In this document: one piece after another, positions 1 to 6,465 of the stretch
Layout: each line of letters starts with the position of its first letter
Numbering within the stretch: the first letter of the stretch is position 1
Source: Propionibacteriaceae bacterium
GTDB taxonomy: Bacteria > Actinomycetota > Actinomycetes > Propionibacteriales > Propionibacteriaceae
NCBI GenBank assembly: GCA_031254155.1
Contig: JAIRVA010000186.1
Location: 1-9,650, forward strand
Length of the DNA stretch: 9,650 bases
Direction: 5' to 3'
Notes under the pieces: model-generated
Databases searched by the model: none
Seen by the model: only the letters and a program-made list of their open reading frames with translations
Told to the model about the DNA's origin: nothing
Position numbers and translations under genes: made by a program

Positions 1-124
1 CGTCCTGAACATTCTGGCGGGTCTGGGTACGCACTCCTTCACGGCCAACCCGCCGAGCCTGGAAGAGATCTTCCTGAGCCACTACCACACCGACGTCGCG
101 AAGAGCCAGGGGATCCGGAAATGA
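1..124 (+). CDS. ABC transporter ATP-binding protein, C-terminal end (partial)
   Basis: This open frame enters from the left edge (first full codon at 2) and stops with TGA at 122-124. About 40 residues are visible. The segment PPSLEEIFLSHY is the usual C-terminal signature of DrrA/CcmA-type ABC-2 ATPases, in which a 'PSLEEIFL' helix closes the regulatory C-terminal region. The Walker A, signature and Walker B motifs must lie upstream, outside the window. The stop overlaps the next start as ATGA, so the ATPase and permease are translationally coupled and very likely form one exporter. The ATPase assignment rests on the short tail plus this context. The substrate cannot be read from it. Confidence 0.8.
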   Translation, partial: VLNILAGLGTHSFTANPPSLEEIFLSHYHTDVAKSQGIRK

Positions 125-1779
125 GTACGGTGGTCGCCCAGCCCGGGGTAGGCCAACAACGCGAGGACCTCGCCCACCTCAAGGCCTTCACGGTGTTCAC
201 ACTCCGGCGCAACTGGGTACGGTTCCTCGTCTGGACCCTCATCATCGTGGGCATGCTCGGCTTCATCGCGAGCTACTACCAGCAGATGTTCACCGACCCC
301 AAGGAGCTGCAACTCTTCATTGACACCGTGCACTCCCCCGCCATGCTCGCCATGGTCGGCATCATCTCCAACCCGACGAGCATCGCCGGCGCCGTGTGGT
401 GCAAGTTCTGGATGTTCGGCTCGCTGATGTTCGCCATCGGTGTCATGTTCCTCATGACCCGCAACCTGCGCGCCGACGAGGACCAGGGCCGCGCGGAGCT
501 CGTCCGGTCGTACCCGCTCGGGATCCACTCCCGCCTCGCCGCCGCAGTCATCAACATGACTGTCTTGTCCGTGGTGGTCGGCGTCTTGTCGGGCGCCGTA
601 CTCGCCTCGATGAACCTCACCGACGCCGCCGACGCGGCCCAGGGGGCGTTCGTGCTCGGGCTGTCCATCACCGGCATGGGCCTGCTCGGGGTCGGTGTCG
701 GCGCGCTGGTCAACGAGTTGTCGCCGTCGTCCGGCGCCGCCAACGGGACGGGCGCCGCGATCTTCGCCGTCTTCTACCTGCTCCGGATGGTCGGCGACAT
801 GAACACGACGTGGACCCTCGACGCCCCGCCGGCCGGCTGGGGACTGGGTCTCACCTGGGTCTCCCCCATCGGCTGGGGCCAGCTCATGGATCCGTGGGGC
901 GCCAACCGGTGGTACCCGCTGGTGTTCATCCTGGCGCTCACCGTGATCCTCGTCGGCGTCGCCTGGCTCGTGCAGGCCCGTCGCGACCTCGGGGCCTCGC
1001 TGGCCCGGGCGCGGGTCGGCAAAGCCGACGCGTCGGCGCTCACGACCACCGTCTGGGGGCTCGGTCTGCGGCTGCAGCGCTCCTCGCTGATCGGCTGGTT
1101 CATCGGCGTCATCGTCTTCGGCGGCGCCCTGGGCTCCGTCATCGGCAACATGGCCGACCTGCTCAAGAACCTCCCGATAGCCGACACGATGAACGGACTG
1201 GACAGCGTGATGGGAGTCTTGTTCGTCCCGATGCTGGCCCTGGTCGTCGGCGTTTTCGCGGCCCAGTCGGCCACGATGATGCGCTCCGACGAAGCCCACG
1301 GCGTCTTGGAGTCCCAGCTCGGTACGAGTGTGGGGCGCGTGTCGTGGGCCCTGCAGCGGCTCGCGGTGACCGTCGGCGCGGTCATCGTCATGTTGCTCGT
1401 GGTGGGGTTGATCATGGGCTCGTCGTACGACGCCCTCGTCCCGGGCGAAGGCAAGCTGGCGGCGGTCGTCGGGGCGTACTTCGTCTACCTCCCGTCGGTC
1501 CTGCTGCTCGCGGCCATCTTCATGCTCGGCTTCGGCTGGTGGCCCCGGTACGCGGTGGCCGTGACGTGGATCGTCGTCGGCGCGCTGTGGGCCTTCATGA
1601 TCATCGGACTCGCGCTGAAGATCCCCGAGGCGGTACTGAACCTCATGCCGTTCAACGTCATGGCGCACGTCCCGGCGGAGCCCATGGACTGGGTACCGTT
1701 CGCCGTCATGTCAGTCATCACCATCGGCCTGACGGTCGTGGGTCTCATCGGCTTCCGCCGCCGGAACATCCCGGCGTAA
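121..1779 (+). CDS. ABC-2-type exporter permease, duplicated (polyketide-antibiotic exporter family)
   Basis: This 552-residue integral membrane protein is the permease partner of the upstream ATPase. About twelve hydrophobic segments fall in two sets of six, roughly at residues 34-52, 91-113, 141-163, 174-196, 210-225 and 264-285, then 323-343, 367-385, 415-434, 445-470, 478-498 and 524-545. The two halves share a cytoplasmic motif after the second helix: RADEDQGRAELV near 117-128 and RSDEAHGVLESQ near 388-399. This suggests an ancient duplication that puts both halves of the membrane pore in one chain. Length and pattern fit the actinobacterial family annotated as putative exporters of polyketide antibiotics, which is a family label and not a demonstrated substrate. 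The ATG at 121 overlaps the ATPase stop, and an AGGGGA ribosome site lies about 7 bases upstream. A hairpin follows the stop. Confidence 0.88.
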   Translation: MSTVVAQPGVGQQREDLAHLKAFTVFTLRRNWVRFLVWTLIIVGMLGFIASYYQQMFTDPKELQLFIDTVHSPAMLAMVGIISNPTSIAGAVWCKFWMFGSLMFAIGVMFLMTRNLRADEDQGRAELVRSYPLGIHSRLAAAVINMTVLSVVVGVLSGAVLASMNLTDAADAAQGAFVLGLSITGMGLLGVGVGALVNELSPSSGAANGTGAAIFAVFYLLRMVGDMNTTWTLDAPPAGWGLGLTWVSPIGWGQLMDPWGANRWYPLVFILALTVILVGVAWLVQARRDLGASLARARVGKADASALTTTVWGLGLRLQRSSLIGWFIGVIVFGGALGSVIGNMADLLKNLPIADTMNGLDSVMGVLFVPMLALVVGVFAAQSATMMRSDEAHGVLESQLGTSVGRVSWALQRLAVTVGAVIVMLLVVGLIMGSSYDALVPGEGKLAAVVGAYFVYLPSVLLLAAIFMLGFGWWPRYAVAVTWIVVGALWAFMIIGLALKIPEAVLNLMPFNVMAHVPAEPMDWVPFAVMSVITIGLTVVGLIGFRRRNIPA

Positions 1780-1786
1780 GTCCGGC

Positions 1787-1844
1787 CGGCGGGGCGCGAA
1801 TCGGGGGGGTACGAGCCCGTACGACCCTCTTTCGCGCCCCGCCG
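1787..1844 (+). terminator. Hairpin after ABC permease, probable terminator
   Basis: A perfect 14-bp inverted repeat (1787-1800 with 1831-1844, arms starting CGGCGGGGCG and ending CGCCCCGCCG) begins 8 bases after the permease stop. The 30-base loop can partly pair again. No clean T-tract follows, only AACTTTG, so it may be a U-poor actinobacterial terminator or an mRNA-stabilising hairpin. Confidence 0.6.
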
Positions 1845-1903
1845 AACTTTGAAACGGCACCCGCCGTGTAGCAAAGTGCCCGAAGACTGTGCCTGGTGCA
1901 GTC

Positions 1904-1942
1904 AAAAAAACTACCGGCGGGAGACCGCAGCCCGCAGGTGGT
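1904..1942 (-). terminator. Intrinsic terminator of the AbiE operon
   Basis: Read on the minus strand, arms at 1942-1931 and 1921-1910 form a 12-position stem with 10 pairs and two mismatches, around a 9-base loop. A run of about seven T residues (1910-1904) follows directly. The structure begins at the toxin stop codon. Stem plus T-tract is the classic Rho-independent form and is the clearest terminator in the window. Confidence 0.75.
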
Positions 1943-2847
1943 CAGATTGAGCCGGTGGGGCTTGGCATCCAGTCGGCGATTCCGGCGAGGGCCCGGTTGA
2001 CTTCGTATTCGTCTCGCGGGTTACATTCACACCAGCGTTGTTCGTCCGGGTCGAGGTCGCGTAGGAATTGGAAGCGGCGTTGGATGGTGCTCATCCAGGC
2101 AGTGATGTCGACTTTGCCGGTCAGGTAACCGATGCTTTCGTTGCGGAAGGCATTTGGCTGGCGGGGGTGGAGTACTTGTTCAGGATCGATAGGTTTGCTT
2201 CCTCTGCCGTCGCCCACAATGTCGCGGTAGGTTTTGAGCACCCATAGCCGTCGCAGTCTTGGTTCTTCGAACAGACGGGCAGCGTACCACGACAAGTCGT
2301 ACATGTCGCGGGCCAGATCGACCCGACGGAAACGCGCCAGTTTTTCGGCGATGGCTTCCACTTGATTGACAATGGGCACTACAGGCACTTGGAAGTCGTA
2401 GGCGCGATGTACTGCCATTGGAACCGGATCCAGCATTTCGACGGGAAGGTTCAATGGGTGTCGAGCCAGCTCGATTTTCGCCGCGAGGTTGGGCCTGCCG
2501 AATGGGGTATCGATGACGAGGGTGGCGCGTCGTCCATCATCACCAAGATCGGTTGCGTGGAAGCGGAAGCCGTCAATATCGGCGTTCTCAACGGCGGCAA
2601 GGGTATCGAGCGCCAGTTCCTCATCGGGTGCGGAGAAGTCTAGGTCGGTGGAGAATCTACCGGTCTGTCCGGCCCGGTACTTGCGCATGGCGGTGCCGCC
2701 CTTGAACACAAGTCCCCTCTCAAACAAGCCCAGGCTGTGCAAGTGGTAGAGGGCGTGGTCTTGCGCGATATCGAGCAGGGCGGCATCGCGTCCGTTGCGT
2801 ACACCTTGATAATGGCGGGTCAGGAACGCCTCGGTTACCCGCGTCAT
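1942..2847 (-). CDS. abiEii: AbiEii/MenT-like nucleotidyltransferase toxin
   Basis: This 301-residue cytoplasmic protein belongs to the AbiEii/AbiGii (DUF1814) nucleotidyltransferase-fold toxins. Motif I is FKGGTAMRKY, with G50-G51-T52. Motif II is RFSTDLDF, with metal-binding D68 and D70. A basic motif is AKIELARHP, with K124. Motif IV is EKLARFRR...RDMYDL, with K169, D181 and D184. All expected catalytic positions look intact. Characterised relatives include lactococcal AbiEii, a GTP-binding toxin in phage abortive infection, and mycobacterial MenT3, which adds pyrimidines to the tRNA acceptor end. The substrate here is unknown. The start overlaps the antitoxin stop as ATGA, with a GGAGG site about 9 bases upstream inside the antitoxin gene. 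Its sampled GC is lower than that of flanking genes, which suggests horizontal transfer. Confidence 0.9.
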   Translation of the reverse strand: MTRVTEAFLTRHYQGVRNGRDAALLDIAQDHALYHLHSLGLFERGLVFKGGTAMRKYRAGQTGRFSTDLDFSAPDEELALDTLAAVENADIDGFRFHATDLGDDGRRATLVIDTPFGRPNLAAKIELARHPLNLPVEMLDPVPMAVHRAYDFQVPVVPIVNQVEAIAEKLARFRRVDLARDMYDLSWYAARLFEEPRLRRLWVLKTYRDIVGDGRGSKPIDPEQVLHPRQPNAFRNESIGYLTGKVDITAWMSTIQRRFQFLRDLDPDEQRWCECNPRDEYEVNRALAGIADWMPSPTGSI

Positions 2848-3656
2848 GCTCCGACACCTCCGTCCAGGTAGGGGGCCAGGTCGGCGTCAGTGACCTTGGT
2901 CACTGGGTCGTAGACACCGCCGTTTCGGGTCGCGCCGAACCAGATCGGGTGTTTCGGGGAATGTTTTGTGACGAGGGTGACCGCCAGGGCCTCGGCTCCT
3001 GCCAGTCGGACAAGGTAAGCGGCTCGCTGCCAGGCGGATGCTGGCGCGTTCGTCAGGCAGGCCAGCAGGTTTTGCTCACGTAGTCCTGCTCCGATGTCGG
3101 GTAGCCATTGAGCCAATCCCGGAAGGTCGAGGTAGCCTGACGGGCGTAAGGCGATTCCGGCGATTAAGCCTTCCAGGTTCCAGGTCGGCAAATAGTCACG
3201 GCGGTCTAGTCCTTCGGCGGGAGTGGCGACGGTAACCATCCGCCACTCTGACAGAGCCTTCGGCAATACTGAACCTGGGGGTAGTCCGACAACCTCATGG
3301 GCAGCTAGCCTTTGGGCCAGACCGAGGACGGACGCCGCCGATTCCATCGCCAGTACGCCGGGCCACTCAGGATGGACCGCCAAGTGGGCGCGGAACTCGA
3401 TGAACCTGTCACCCGAACCGATGGCTCCGGCTCGTGAACCGGGAATGAACTCCCAAGCGTTCTTCGTCCGCACACTGCCCAGCCAGCCAAGGCCTTGAAG
3501 CCAGTAGGCGAGTTTCGCCGTACCCGCCTCATCCTGGGCTACGCCGCTTTCCTTGGCCATCTGGGTGAGCATCGCCAGGGTGACCACCCGTGGCTGCTCG
3601 AACTCCATCGCCTCGACGATCCCAACCAAGCGAGTCGGCAAGGACTTCACAGTCAC
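2844..3656 (-). CDS. abiEi: AbiEi-family antitoxin / transcriptional regulator
   Basis: This 270-residue protein is the first gene of the toxin operon. Residues about 10-75 look like a winged helix-turn-helix (VVTLAMLTQMAKESGV, then a wing-like stretch ending KNAWEFIPG). The following region, including AMESAASVLGLA near 103-114 and WNLEGLIAGIALRPSGY near 159-175, matches the layout of AbiEi antitoxins. In type IV AbiE systems, antitoxin and toxin are not thought to form a stable complex, and AbiEi also represses its own promoter by binding repeats. The start is GTG at 3656, with GAGGAG 4 bases upstream. A second GTG two codons later (3650) has 10-base spacing and is an alternative. The identity rests mainly on the partner toxin, the length, the wHTH and gene order, because AbiEi C-terminal domains diverge strongly. 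Confidence 0.82.
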   Translation of the reverse strand: MTVKSLPTRLVGIVEAMEFEQPRVVTLAMLTQMAKESGVAQDEAGTAKLAYWLQGLGWLGSVRTKNAWEFIPGSRAGAIGSGDRFIEFRAHLAVHPEWPGVLAMESAASVLGLAQRLAAHEVVGLPPGSVLPKALSEWRMVTVATPAEGLDRRDYLPTWNLEGLIAGIALRPSGYLDLPGLAQWLPDIGAGLREQNLLACLTNAPASAWQRAAYLVRLAGAEALAVTLVTKHSPKHPIWFGATRNGGVYDPVTKVTDADLAPYLDGGVGA

Positions 3657-3663
3657 TCAACTC

Positions 3664-3710
3664 CTCGCTTTCTGCATATACGGAAAATACGGGTACAAAT
3701 GACTATATCA
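3664..3710 (-). promoter_or_regulatory. Probable AbiE promoter/operator region and ribosome site
   Basis: Upstream of abiEi lies an AT-rich patch that stands out from the GC-rich surroundings. It carries two direct copies of ATACGG (plus-strand 3678-3683 and 3687-3692, nine bases apart) and TANNNT-type -10 candidates on the minus strand, such as TATAGT (3707-3702). No good TTGACA-like -35 was found at normal spacing. The repeats are candidate AbiEi-binding sites. A GAGGAG ribosome site precedes the GTG start. Confidence 0.4.
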
Positions 3711-3822
3711 CGGGCCTGAGGTGTCACTCCAGCAACTTGCCCGACTGCTGAACCCGAGCACATTGACTGTCAAGCTGCGACGCTGGCTGCACTCGCCACG
3801 TCACCGTACCCACCCAGTCCAG

Positions 3823-3850
3823 TAGACTGTGAGCAGTTTGAAGGTAGGAG
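3823..3850 (+). promoter_or_regulatory. lemA -10 element and ribosome binding site
   Basis: TAGACT at 3823-3828 fits the actinobacterial TANNNT -10 pattern and would start a leader of about 20 bases. AGGAG at 3846-3850 lies 6 bases before the lemA ATG and fixes that start. The -35 region is weak. The rest of 3724-3822 shows no convincing gene. Confidence 0.45.
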
Positions 3851-3856
3851 CCCCTC

Positions 3857-4591
3857 ATGAACGCGCTAGTCATTGTTCTCATCGTTATCTTGGTCCTCGT
3901 CGTCGGGGTCGTCCTGTGGACGATCAGCGCGTACAACCGCTTGGTGCGTGCGAAGAACCTGGTCGAGCAGTCGTGGAACCAGATTGATGTCGAACTCAAC
4001 CGGCGGTACGACCTGATCCCCAACCTGGTCAACACGATCAAGGGGGCGACCAACTACGAGCAATCCACCCTGGAGTCCGTCGTGGCCCTGCGCAACCAGG
4101 CCGCCGCGCTCGCCGGGGCCAAGGCGGATCCCGCCCAGCGCGCCCAGGTGGAGGCCCAGCTCTCCTCCCAACTCCAGAGTCTCGTCGCGGTCACCGTTGA
4201 GGCCTATCCGAACCTGCAGGCCAACGCCAATTTCATGCAGCTGCAGAACGAACTCTCCGAGATCGAGTCGCGCATCGCCAACGCCCGCAAGTACTACAAC
4301 GCCAATGTCGGCTCCTACAACACGACCATCGAGTCCTTCCCCTACTCCATCCTGGCCGGCGGGCGCTTCGCCAAGGCCGATTACTTCCAGATCCAAGACT
4401 CGGCGGTCCGCCAGGCCCCGGTCGTGGACTTCGGTACGACACCCGGCGCGCCGGCGCCCGCCGCGTACCCCGCCCTGCCCCAGCAGATGAGTACGCCGTT
4501 CGCCGGGCCCGCCGGCGGGCCGCCCGCGGCGGACGCCCAGTACGCCCAGCCCGATTTCACCACGCCGTCGCGAGTCCAGGACCAGCGGTAA
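3857..4591 (+). CDS. lemA: LemA family membrane-anchored protein
   Basis: This 244-residue protein has one N-terminal membrane helix (about residues 3-23). The hallmark LemA core follows: YNRLVRAKNLVEQSWNQIDV, then LNRRYDLIPNLVNTIKG (48-63), then long amphipathic helices (about 65-150) and the conserved ARKYYNANVGSYNT-type segment (143-157). LemA proteins are widespread, form a helical bundle at the membrane, and have no firmly established biochemical role. Residues about 192-244 form a Pro/Ala-rich, low-complexity tail beyond the LemA domain, common in actinobacterial members and probably disordered. The start is supported by an AGGAG site 6 bases upstream. LemA genes often neighbour TPM-domain or HtpX genes. 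Here none is visible, and instead a HAD phosphatase follows after 3 bp. Confidence 0.93.
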   Translation: MNALVIVLIVILVLVVGVVLWTISAYNRLVRAKNLVEQSWNQIDVELNRRYDLIPNLVNTIKGATNYEQSTLESVVALRNQAAALAGAKADPAQRAQVEAQLSSQLQSLVAVTVEAYPNLQANANFMQLQNELSEIESRIANARKYYNANVGSYNTTIESFPYSILAGGRFAKADYFQIQDSAVRQAPVVDFGTTPGAPAPAAYPALPQQMSTPFAGPAGGPPAADAQYAQPDFTTPSRVQDQR

Positions 4592-4594
4592 CCG

Positions 4595-5242
4595 ATGGCA
4601 CCGCGTTGGCCGGTCGTCATCTTTGACATTGACGGTACGCTCGTCAACTCCGTCGACCTCATCGTCGCCTCGTACCAACACGCCTTCCAAACCGTACTCG
4701 GCCACGAGTGGGACGAGACCGAGATCCTCACCTGGCTCGGGCAGTCGCTCATCGGCGCCTTCCAGCGGCGGTGGCCAGACCAGGCCGACGCGTTGTACCG
4801 GGCGTACACGGACTGGAACCACGCCCACACCGAAGAGCTGCTCGCCGAGTACCCCGGCGTACTCGAACTCACGAAAGACCTTGTGAAAGCGGGAGTCCGG
4901 GTCGCCGCGGCGACCTCAAAGCGCCGCGACCAGGCCCAGTGGGCGCTCGATCTCGCCCGGCTCGGGACCGTCGTACCGCTCATCGTCACCCACGAGGACG
5001 TCGACGAGCACAAGCCGAGCCCCAAGCCGCTGCTACTCGCCGCCCGGCGGCTGGAGTGCCCGCCCGCCCAGGCGGTGTACGTCGGGGACGCGGTCGTCGA
5101 CATTGAGGCCGCGCGGGCCGCGGGCATGGCGTGCGTCGCCGTGACCTGGGGGGCGGGGGTACGCGAGGCCCTCGCCGCCCAGCACCCCGCCTGGCTCGTC
5201 GACACCGTCGACCGGCTGCGCGACGTCCTACTCCCCGGCTGA
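4595..5242 (+). CDS. HAD-superfamily phosphatase, phosphoglycolate phosphatase-like
   Basis: This 215-residue soluble enzyme has all four HAD motifs. Motif I is FDIDGTLVNS, with nucleophile D11 and acid/base D13. Motif II is AAATSKRR, with T107. The motif III lysine lies in HKPSPKP (K140). Motif IV is YVGDAVVDIEAARAAGM, with metal ligands D165 and D169. Residues about 17-85 form a small helical cap (subclass I), as in Gph, PpaX and beta-phosphoglucomutase-like enzymes. It should hydrolyse a small phosphate ester through a phospho-aspartate intermediate. Phosphoglycolate is the default annotation, but the substrate cannot be decided from sequence. The ATG lies 3 bp after the lemA stop, so it is probably co-transcribed, with a weak ribosome site inside the end of lemA. 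Its last 15 bases overlap the opposing monooxygenase gene. Confidence 0.9.
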   Translation: MAPRWPVVIFDIDGTLVNSVDLIVASYQHAFQTVLGHEWDETEILTWLGQSLIGAFQRRWPDQADALYRAYTDWNHAHTEELLAEYPGVLELTKDLVKAGVRVAAATSKRRDQAQWALDLARLGTVVPLIVTHEDVDEHKPSPKPLLLAARRLECPPAQAVYVGDAVVDIEAARAAGMACVAVTWGAGVREALAAQHPAWLVDTVDRLRDVLLPG

Positions 5243-6322
5243 ACCGGCCCGGGCCTGCCGAACCAAGTCGGCGTGACTGGGCGGCCCGGCGGGCACACCG
5301 GCCGGGCGGAGGCGGTCGAACTCGGCCCGCAACACCGGGACGATCTCCGTACCGAGAAGCTCCACCTGCTCCAGCGCGACATCACCAGGCACCCCGGCGT
5401 AGTCCACCAGGAACAGGTGCCGCTGGTAATCGCCGTACGACTCCCGGTAGCCCAGGATCTGCTCAATGACCTGCTGCGGCGAACCGACGGTCAGCGGGGT
5501 TGTCCCCACGCTCTCCGCCAGAGTCAGACCGCGGTTGTAGATGCGCGACGCCCGGAAATACGGCTCAAACTGGCGGAAAGCCGCCTGCGAGGTTTTCGCC
5601 ACGAAAACCTGGCCGCCCGCCCCGACGATGGCCTGGTCGGCGCGGCCATGCCCGTACTTCTCGTAGCTCTCGCGGTACGCCGTCACGACGGTCCTGAGGT
5701 CCGTGACCGGCTGGGAGACGCTCGCGGTGAAGAAACCCTGGCCGTAGTACCCGGCCTGCTCGGCGACTTCCGGCCCGGCGAAGGAACCGAACCAGACGTA
5801 CGGCGGGACGCCATCCAGCGGGCGCGGCATCGCGGTGTAGTCCACCAGGGGCGCCCGGTACTGGCCCTCCCAGTCGAGGTGGTCCTCCCGCCACAACTGG
5901 TGGAGCAGGTCGTAGTGTTCGACGGCGATGTCCATCGCCGACTCGACCTCCGCCCGGATCCACGCCCGTGTCGGCCCGACGTTGTCCCGCCCGACCATGA
6001 TGTCCAGGCGCCCCTGCGACAGGTGCTGCAGCGTGGCGTAGTCTTCGGCCAGACAGACCGGGTCGTGGAGCGTGATCAGCGTCATCACGGTTGACAAGGC
6101 GATCGTCGTCGTCTGGGCCGCCACGGCGGCGAGGATCACCGCCGGGCAAGACGAATAGAAGGCTTGGGAATGATGCTCACCGAGGGCGAACAGGTCGAGC
6201 CCCACCTCCTCCGTCCGCTTGGCGATCCGCAGCGCGTCAGCCATGCGCCCGGCCTCGGTCGGCAGGACCCCGCTGACGGGATCACGGGTGATGTCTGCGA
6301 CAGACGACGTTCCAAATTGCAT
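5228..6322 (-). CDS. LLM-class FMN-dependent monooxygenase, CE1758-like
   Basis: This 364-residue protein is of the bacterial-luciferase superfamily (TIM barrel). Supporting segments are MQFGTSSVADITRDP at the N-terminus, EEVGLDLFALGEHH (38-51), TVMTLITLHDPVCLAEDYATLQHLSQGRLDIMVGR (78-112) and PLTVGSPQQVIEQILGYRE (276-294). The pattern recalls the actinobacterial CE1758 family, which is usually encoded next to a CE1759-type FMN reductase that supplies reduced flavin. No reductase gene lies beside it here. It probably oxidises an organic substrate with O2 and FMNH2, but the substrate is unknown. The frame is open further upstream to an ATG at 6379. The ATG at 6322 is preferred because an AGGGGG ribosome site lies 5 bases upstream and family members start with MQFG. 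Its 3' end overlaps the HAD gene tail-to-tail by 15 bp. Confidence 0.88.
   Translation of the reverse strand: MQFGTSSVADITRDPVSGVLPTEAGRMADALRIAKRTEEVGLDLFALGEHHSQAFYSSCPAVILAAVAAQTTTIALSTVMTLITLHDPVCLAEDYATLQHLSQGRLDIMVGRDNVGPTRAWIRAEVESAMDIAVEHYDLLHQLWREDHLDWEGQYRAPLVDYTAMPRPLDGVPPYVWFGSFAGPEVAEQAGYYGQGFFTASVSQPVTDLRTVVTAYRESYEKYGHGRADQAIVGAGGQVFVAKTSQAAFRQFEPYFRASRIYNRGLTLAESVGTTPLTVGSPQQVIEQILGYRESYGDYQRHLFLVDYAGVPGDVALEQVELLGTEIVPVLRAEFDRLRPAGVPAGPPSHADLVRQARAGSAGE
5284..5307 (+). terminator. Weak hairpin downstream of the HAD gene
   Basis: GCCCGGC (5284-5290) and GCCGGGC (5301-5307) form a 7-bp stem with a 10-base loop, 41 bases past the phosphatase stop and inside the monooxygenase coding region. 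It has no T-tract. It is the only terminator-like structure seen for the lemA operon and could be chance in GC-rich coding DNA. Confidence 0.2.
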
Positions 6323-6326
6323 GTTG

Positions 6327-6417
6327 TCCCCCTTCCGGACTAATAACGATAACCCAATCAAGACGACGGTTATTCCCATTTGGCCGTACGTGCAACCTCA
6401 TTGCACAAATGTGCCAA
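6327..6417 (-). promoter_or_regulatory. Upstream region of the monooxygenase with inverted repeats
   Basis: On the minus strand, GGAAGGGGG (6335-6327) is the ribosome site, and TATCGT (6351-6346) is a possible -10 giving a short leader. No matching -35 was seen. On the plus strand, AATAAC (6342-6347), GATAACC (6348-6354) and inverted GGTTATT (6368-6374) surround that -10. A further near-palindrome, TTGCACAAATGTGCCAA, lies at 6401-6417 with a GCACA/TGTGC core. Either could be an operator. No regulator gene is adjacent. Confidence 0.4.
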
Positions 6418-6422
6418 GGGGA

Positions 6423-6452
6423 CCACGCTGCAGAGGGTGCGGTGCAGCGCAG
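6423..6452 (-). terminator. Hairpin behind vapC, possible terminator
   Basis: CGCTGCA (6426-6432) pairs perfectly with TGCAGCG (6443-6449) around a 10-base loop. Two wobble pairs and one further G-C pair extend the stem. It begins 13 bases past the vapC stop and could end the toxin operon transcript before the monooxygenase promoter. No T-tract follows on the minus strand, so termination is only inferred. Confidence 0.4.
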
Positions 6453-6465
6453 ACCAAGCCGACTA

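Noticed and set aside
82..1668. A 528-residue minus-strand open frame opposite the ABC permease, and a plus-strand frame at 396-1871.
   Set aside because: Both translate to His/Arg/Asp/Pro-rich sequence without domains, typical of antisense or shifted frames in GC-rich genes. The permease frame has real membrane helices.
3724..4053. A 109-residue minus-strand frame across the lemA start.
   Set aside because: It overlaps the lemA promoter and its conserved N-terminus and has no family features.
3866..4828. A 320-residue minus-strand frame over lemA and the phosphatase.
   Set aside because: It lies opposite two genes with clear family motifs and its composition is that of an antisense shadow.
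5273..6094. A 273-residue plus-strand frame opposite the monooxygenase.
   Set aside because: It is Arg/Asp/Val-rich antisense sequence with no recognisable domain.
6323..6379. A 19-residue N-terminal extension of the monooxygenase from the ATG at 6379.
   Set aside because: The ATG at 6322 has a strong ribosome site, and family members begin MQFG. The extension would cover the likely promoter.
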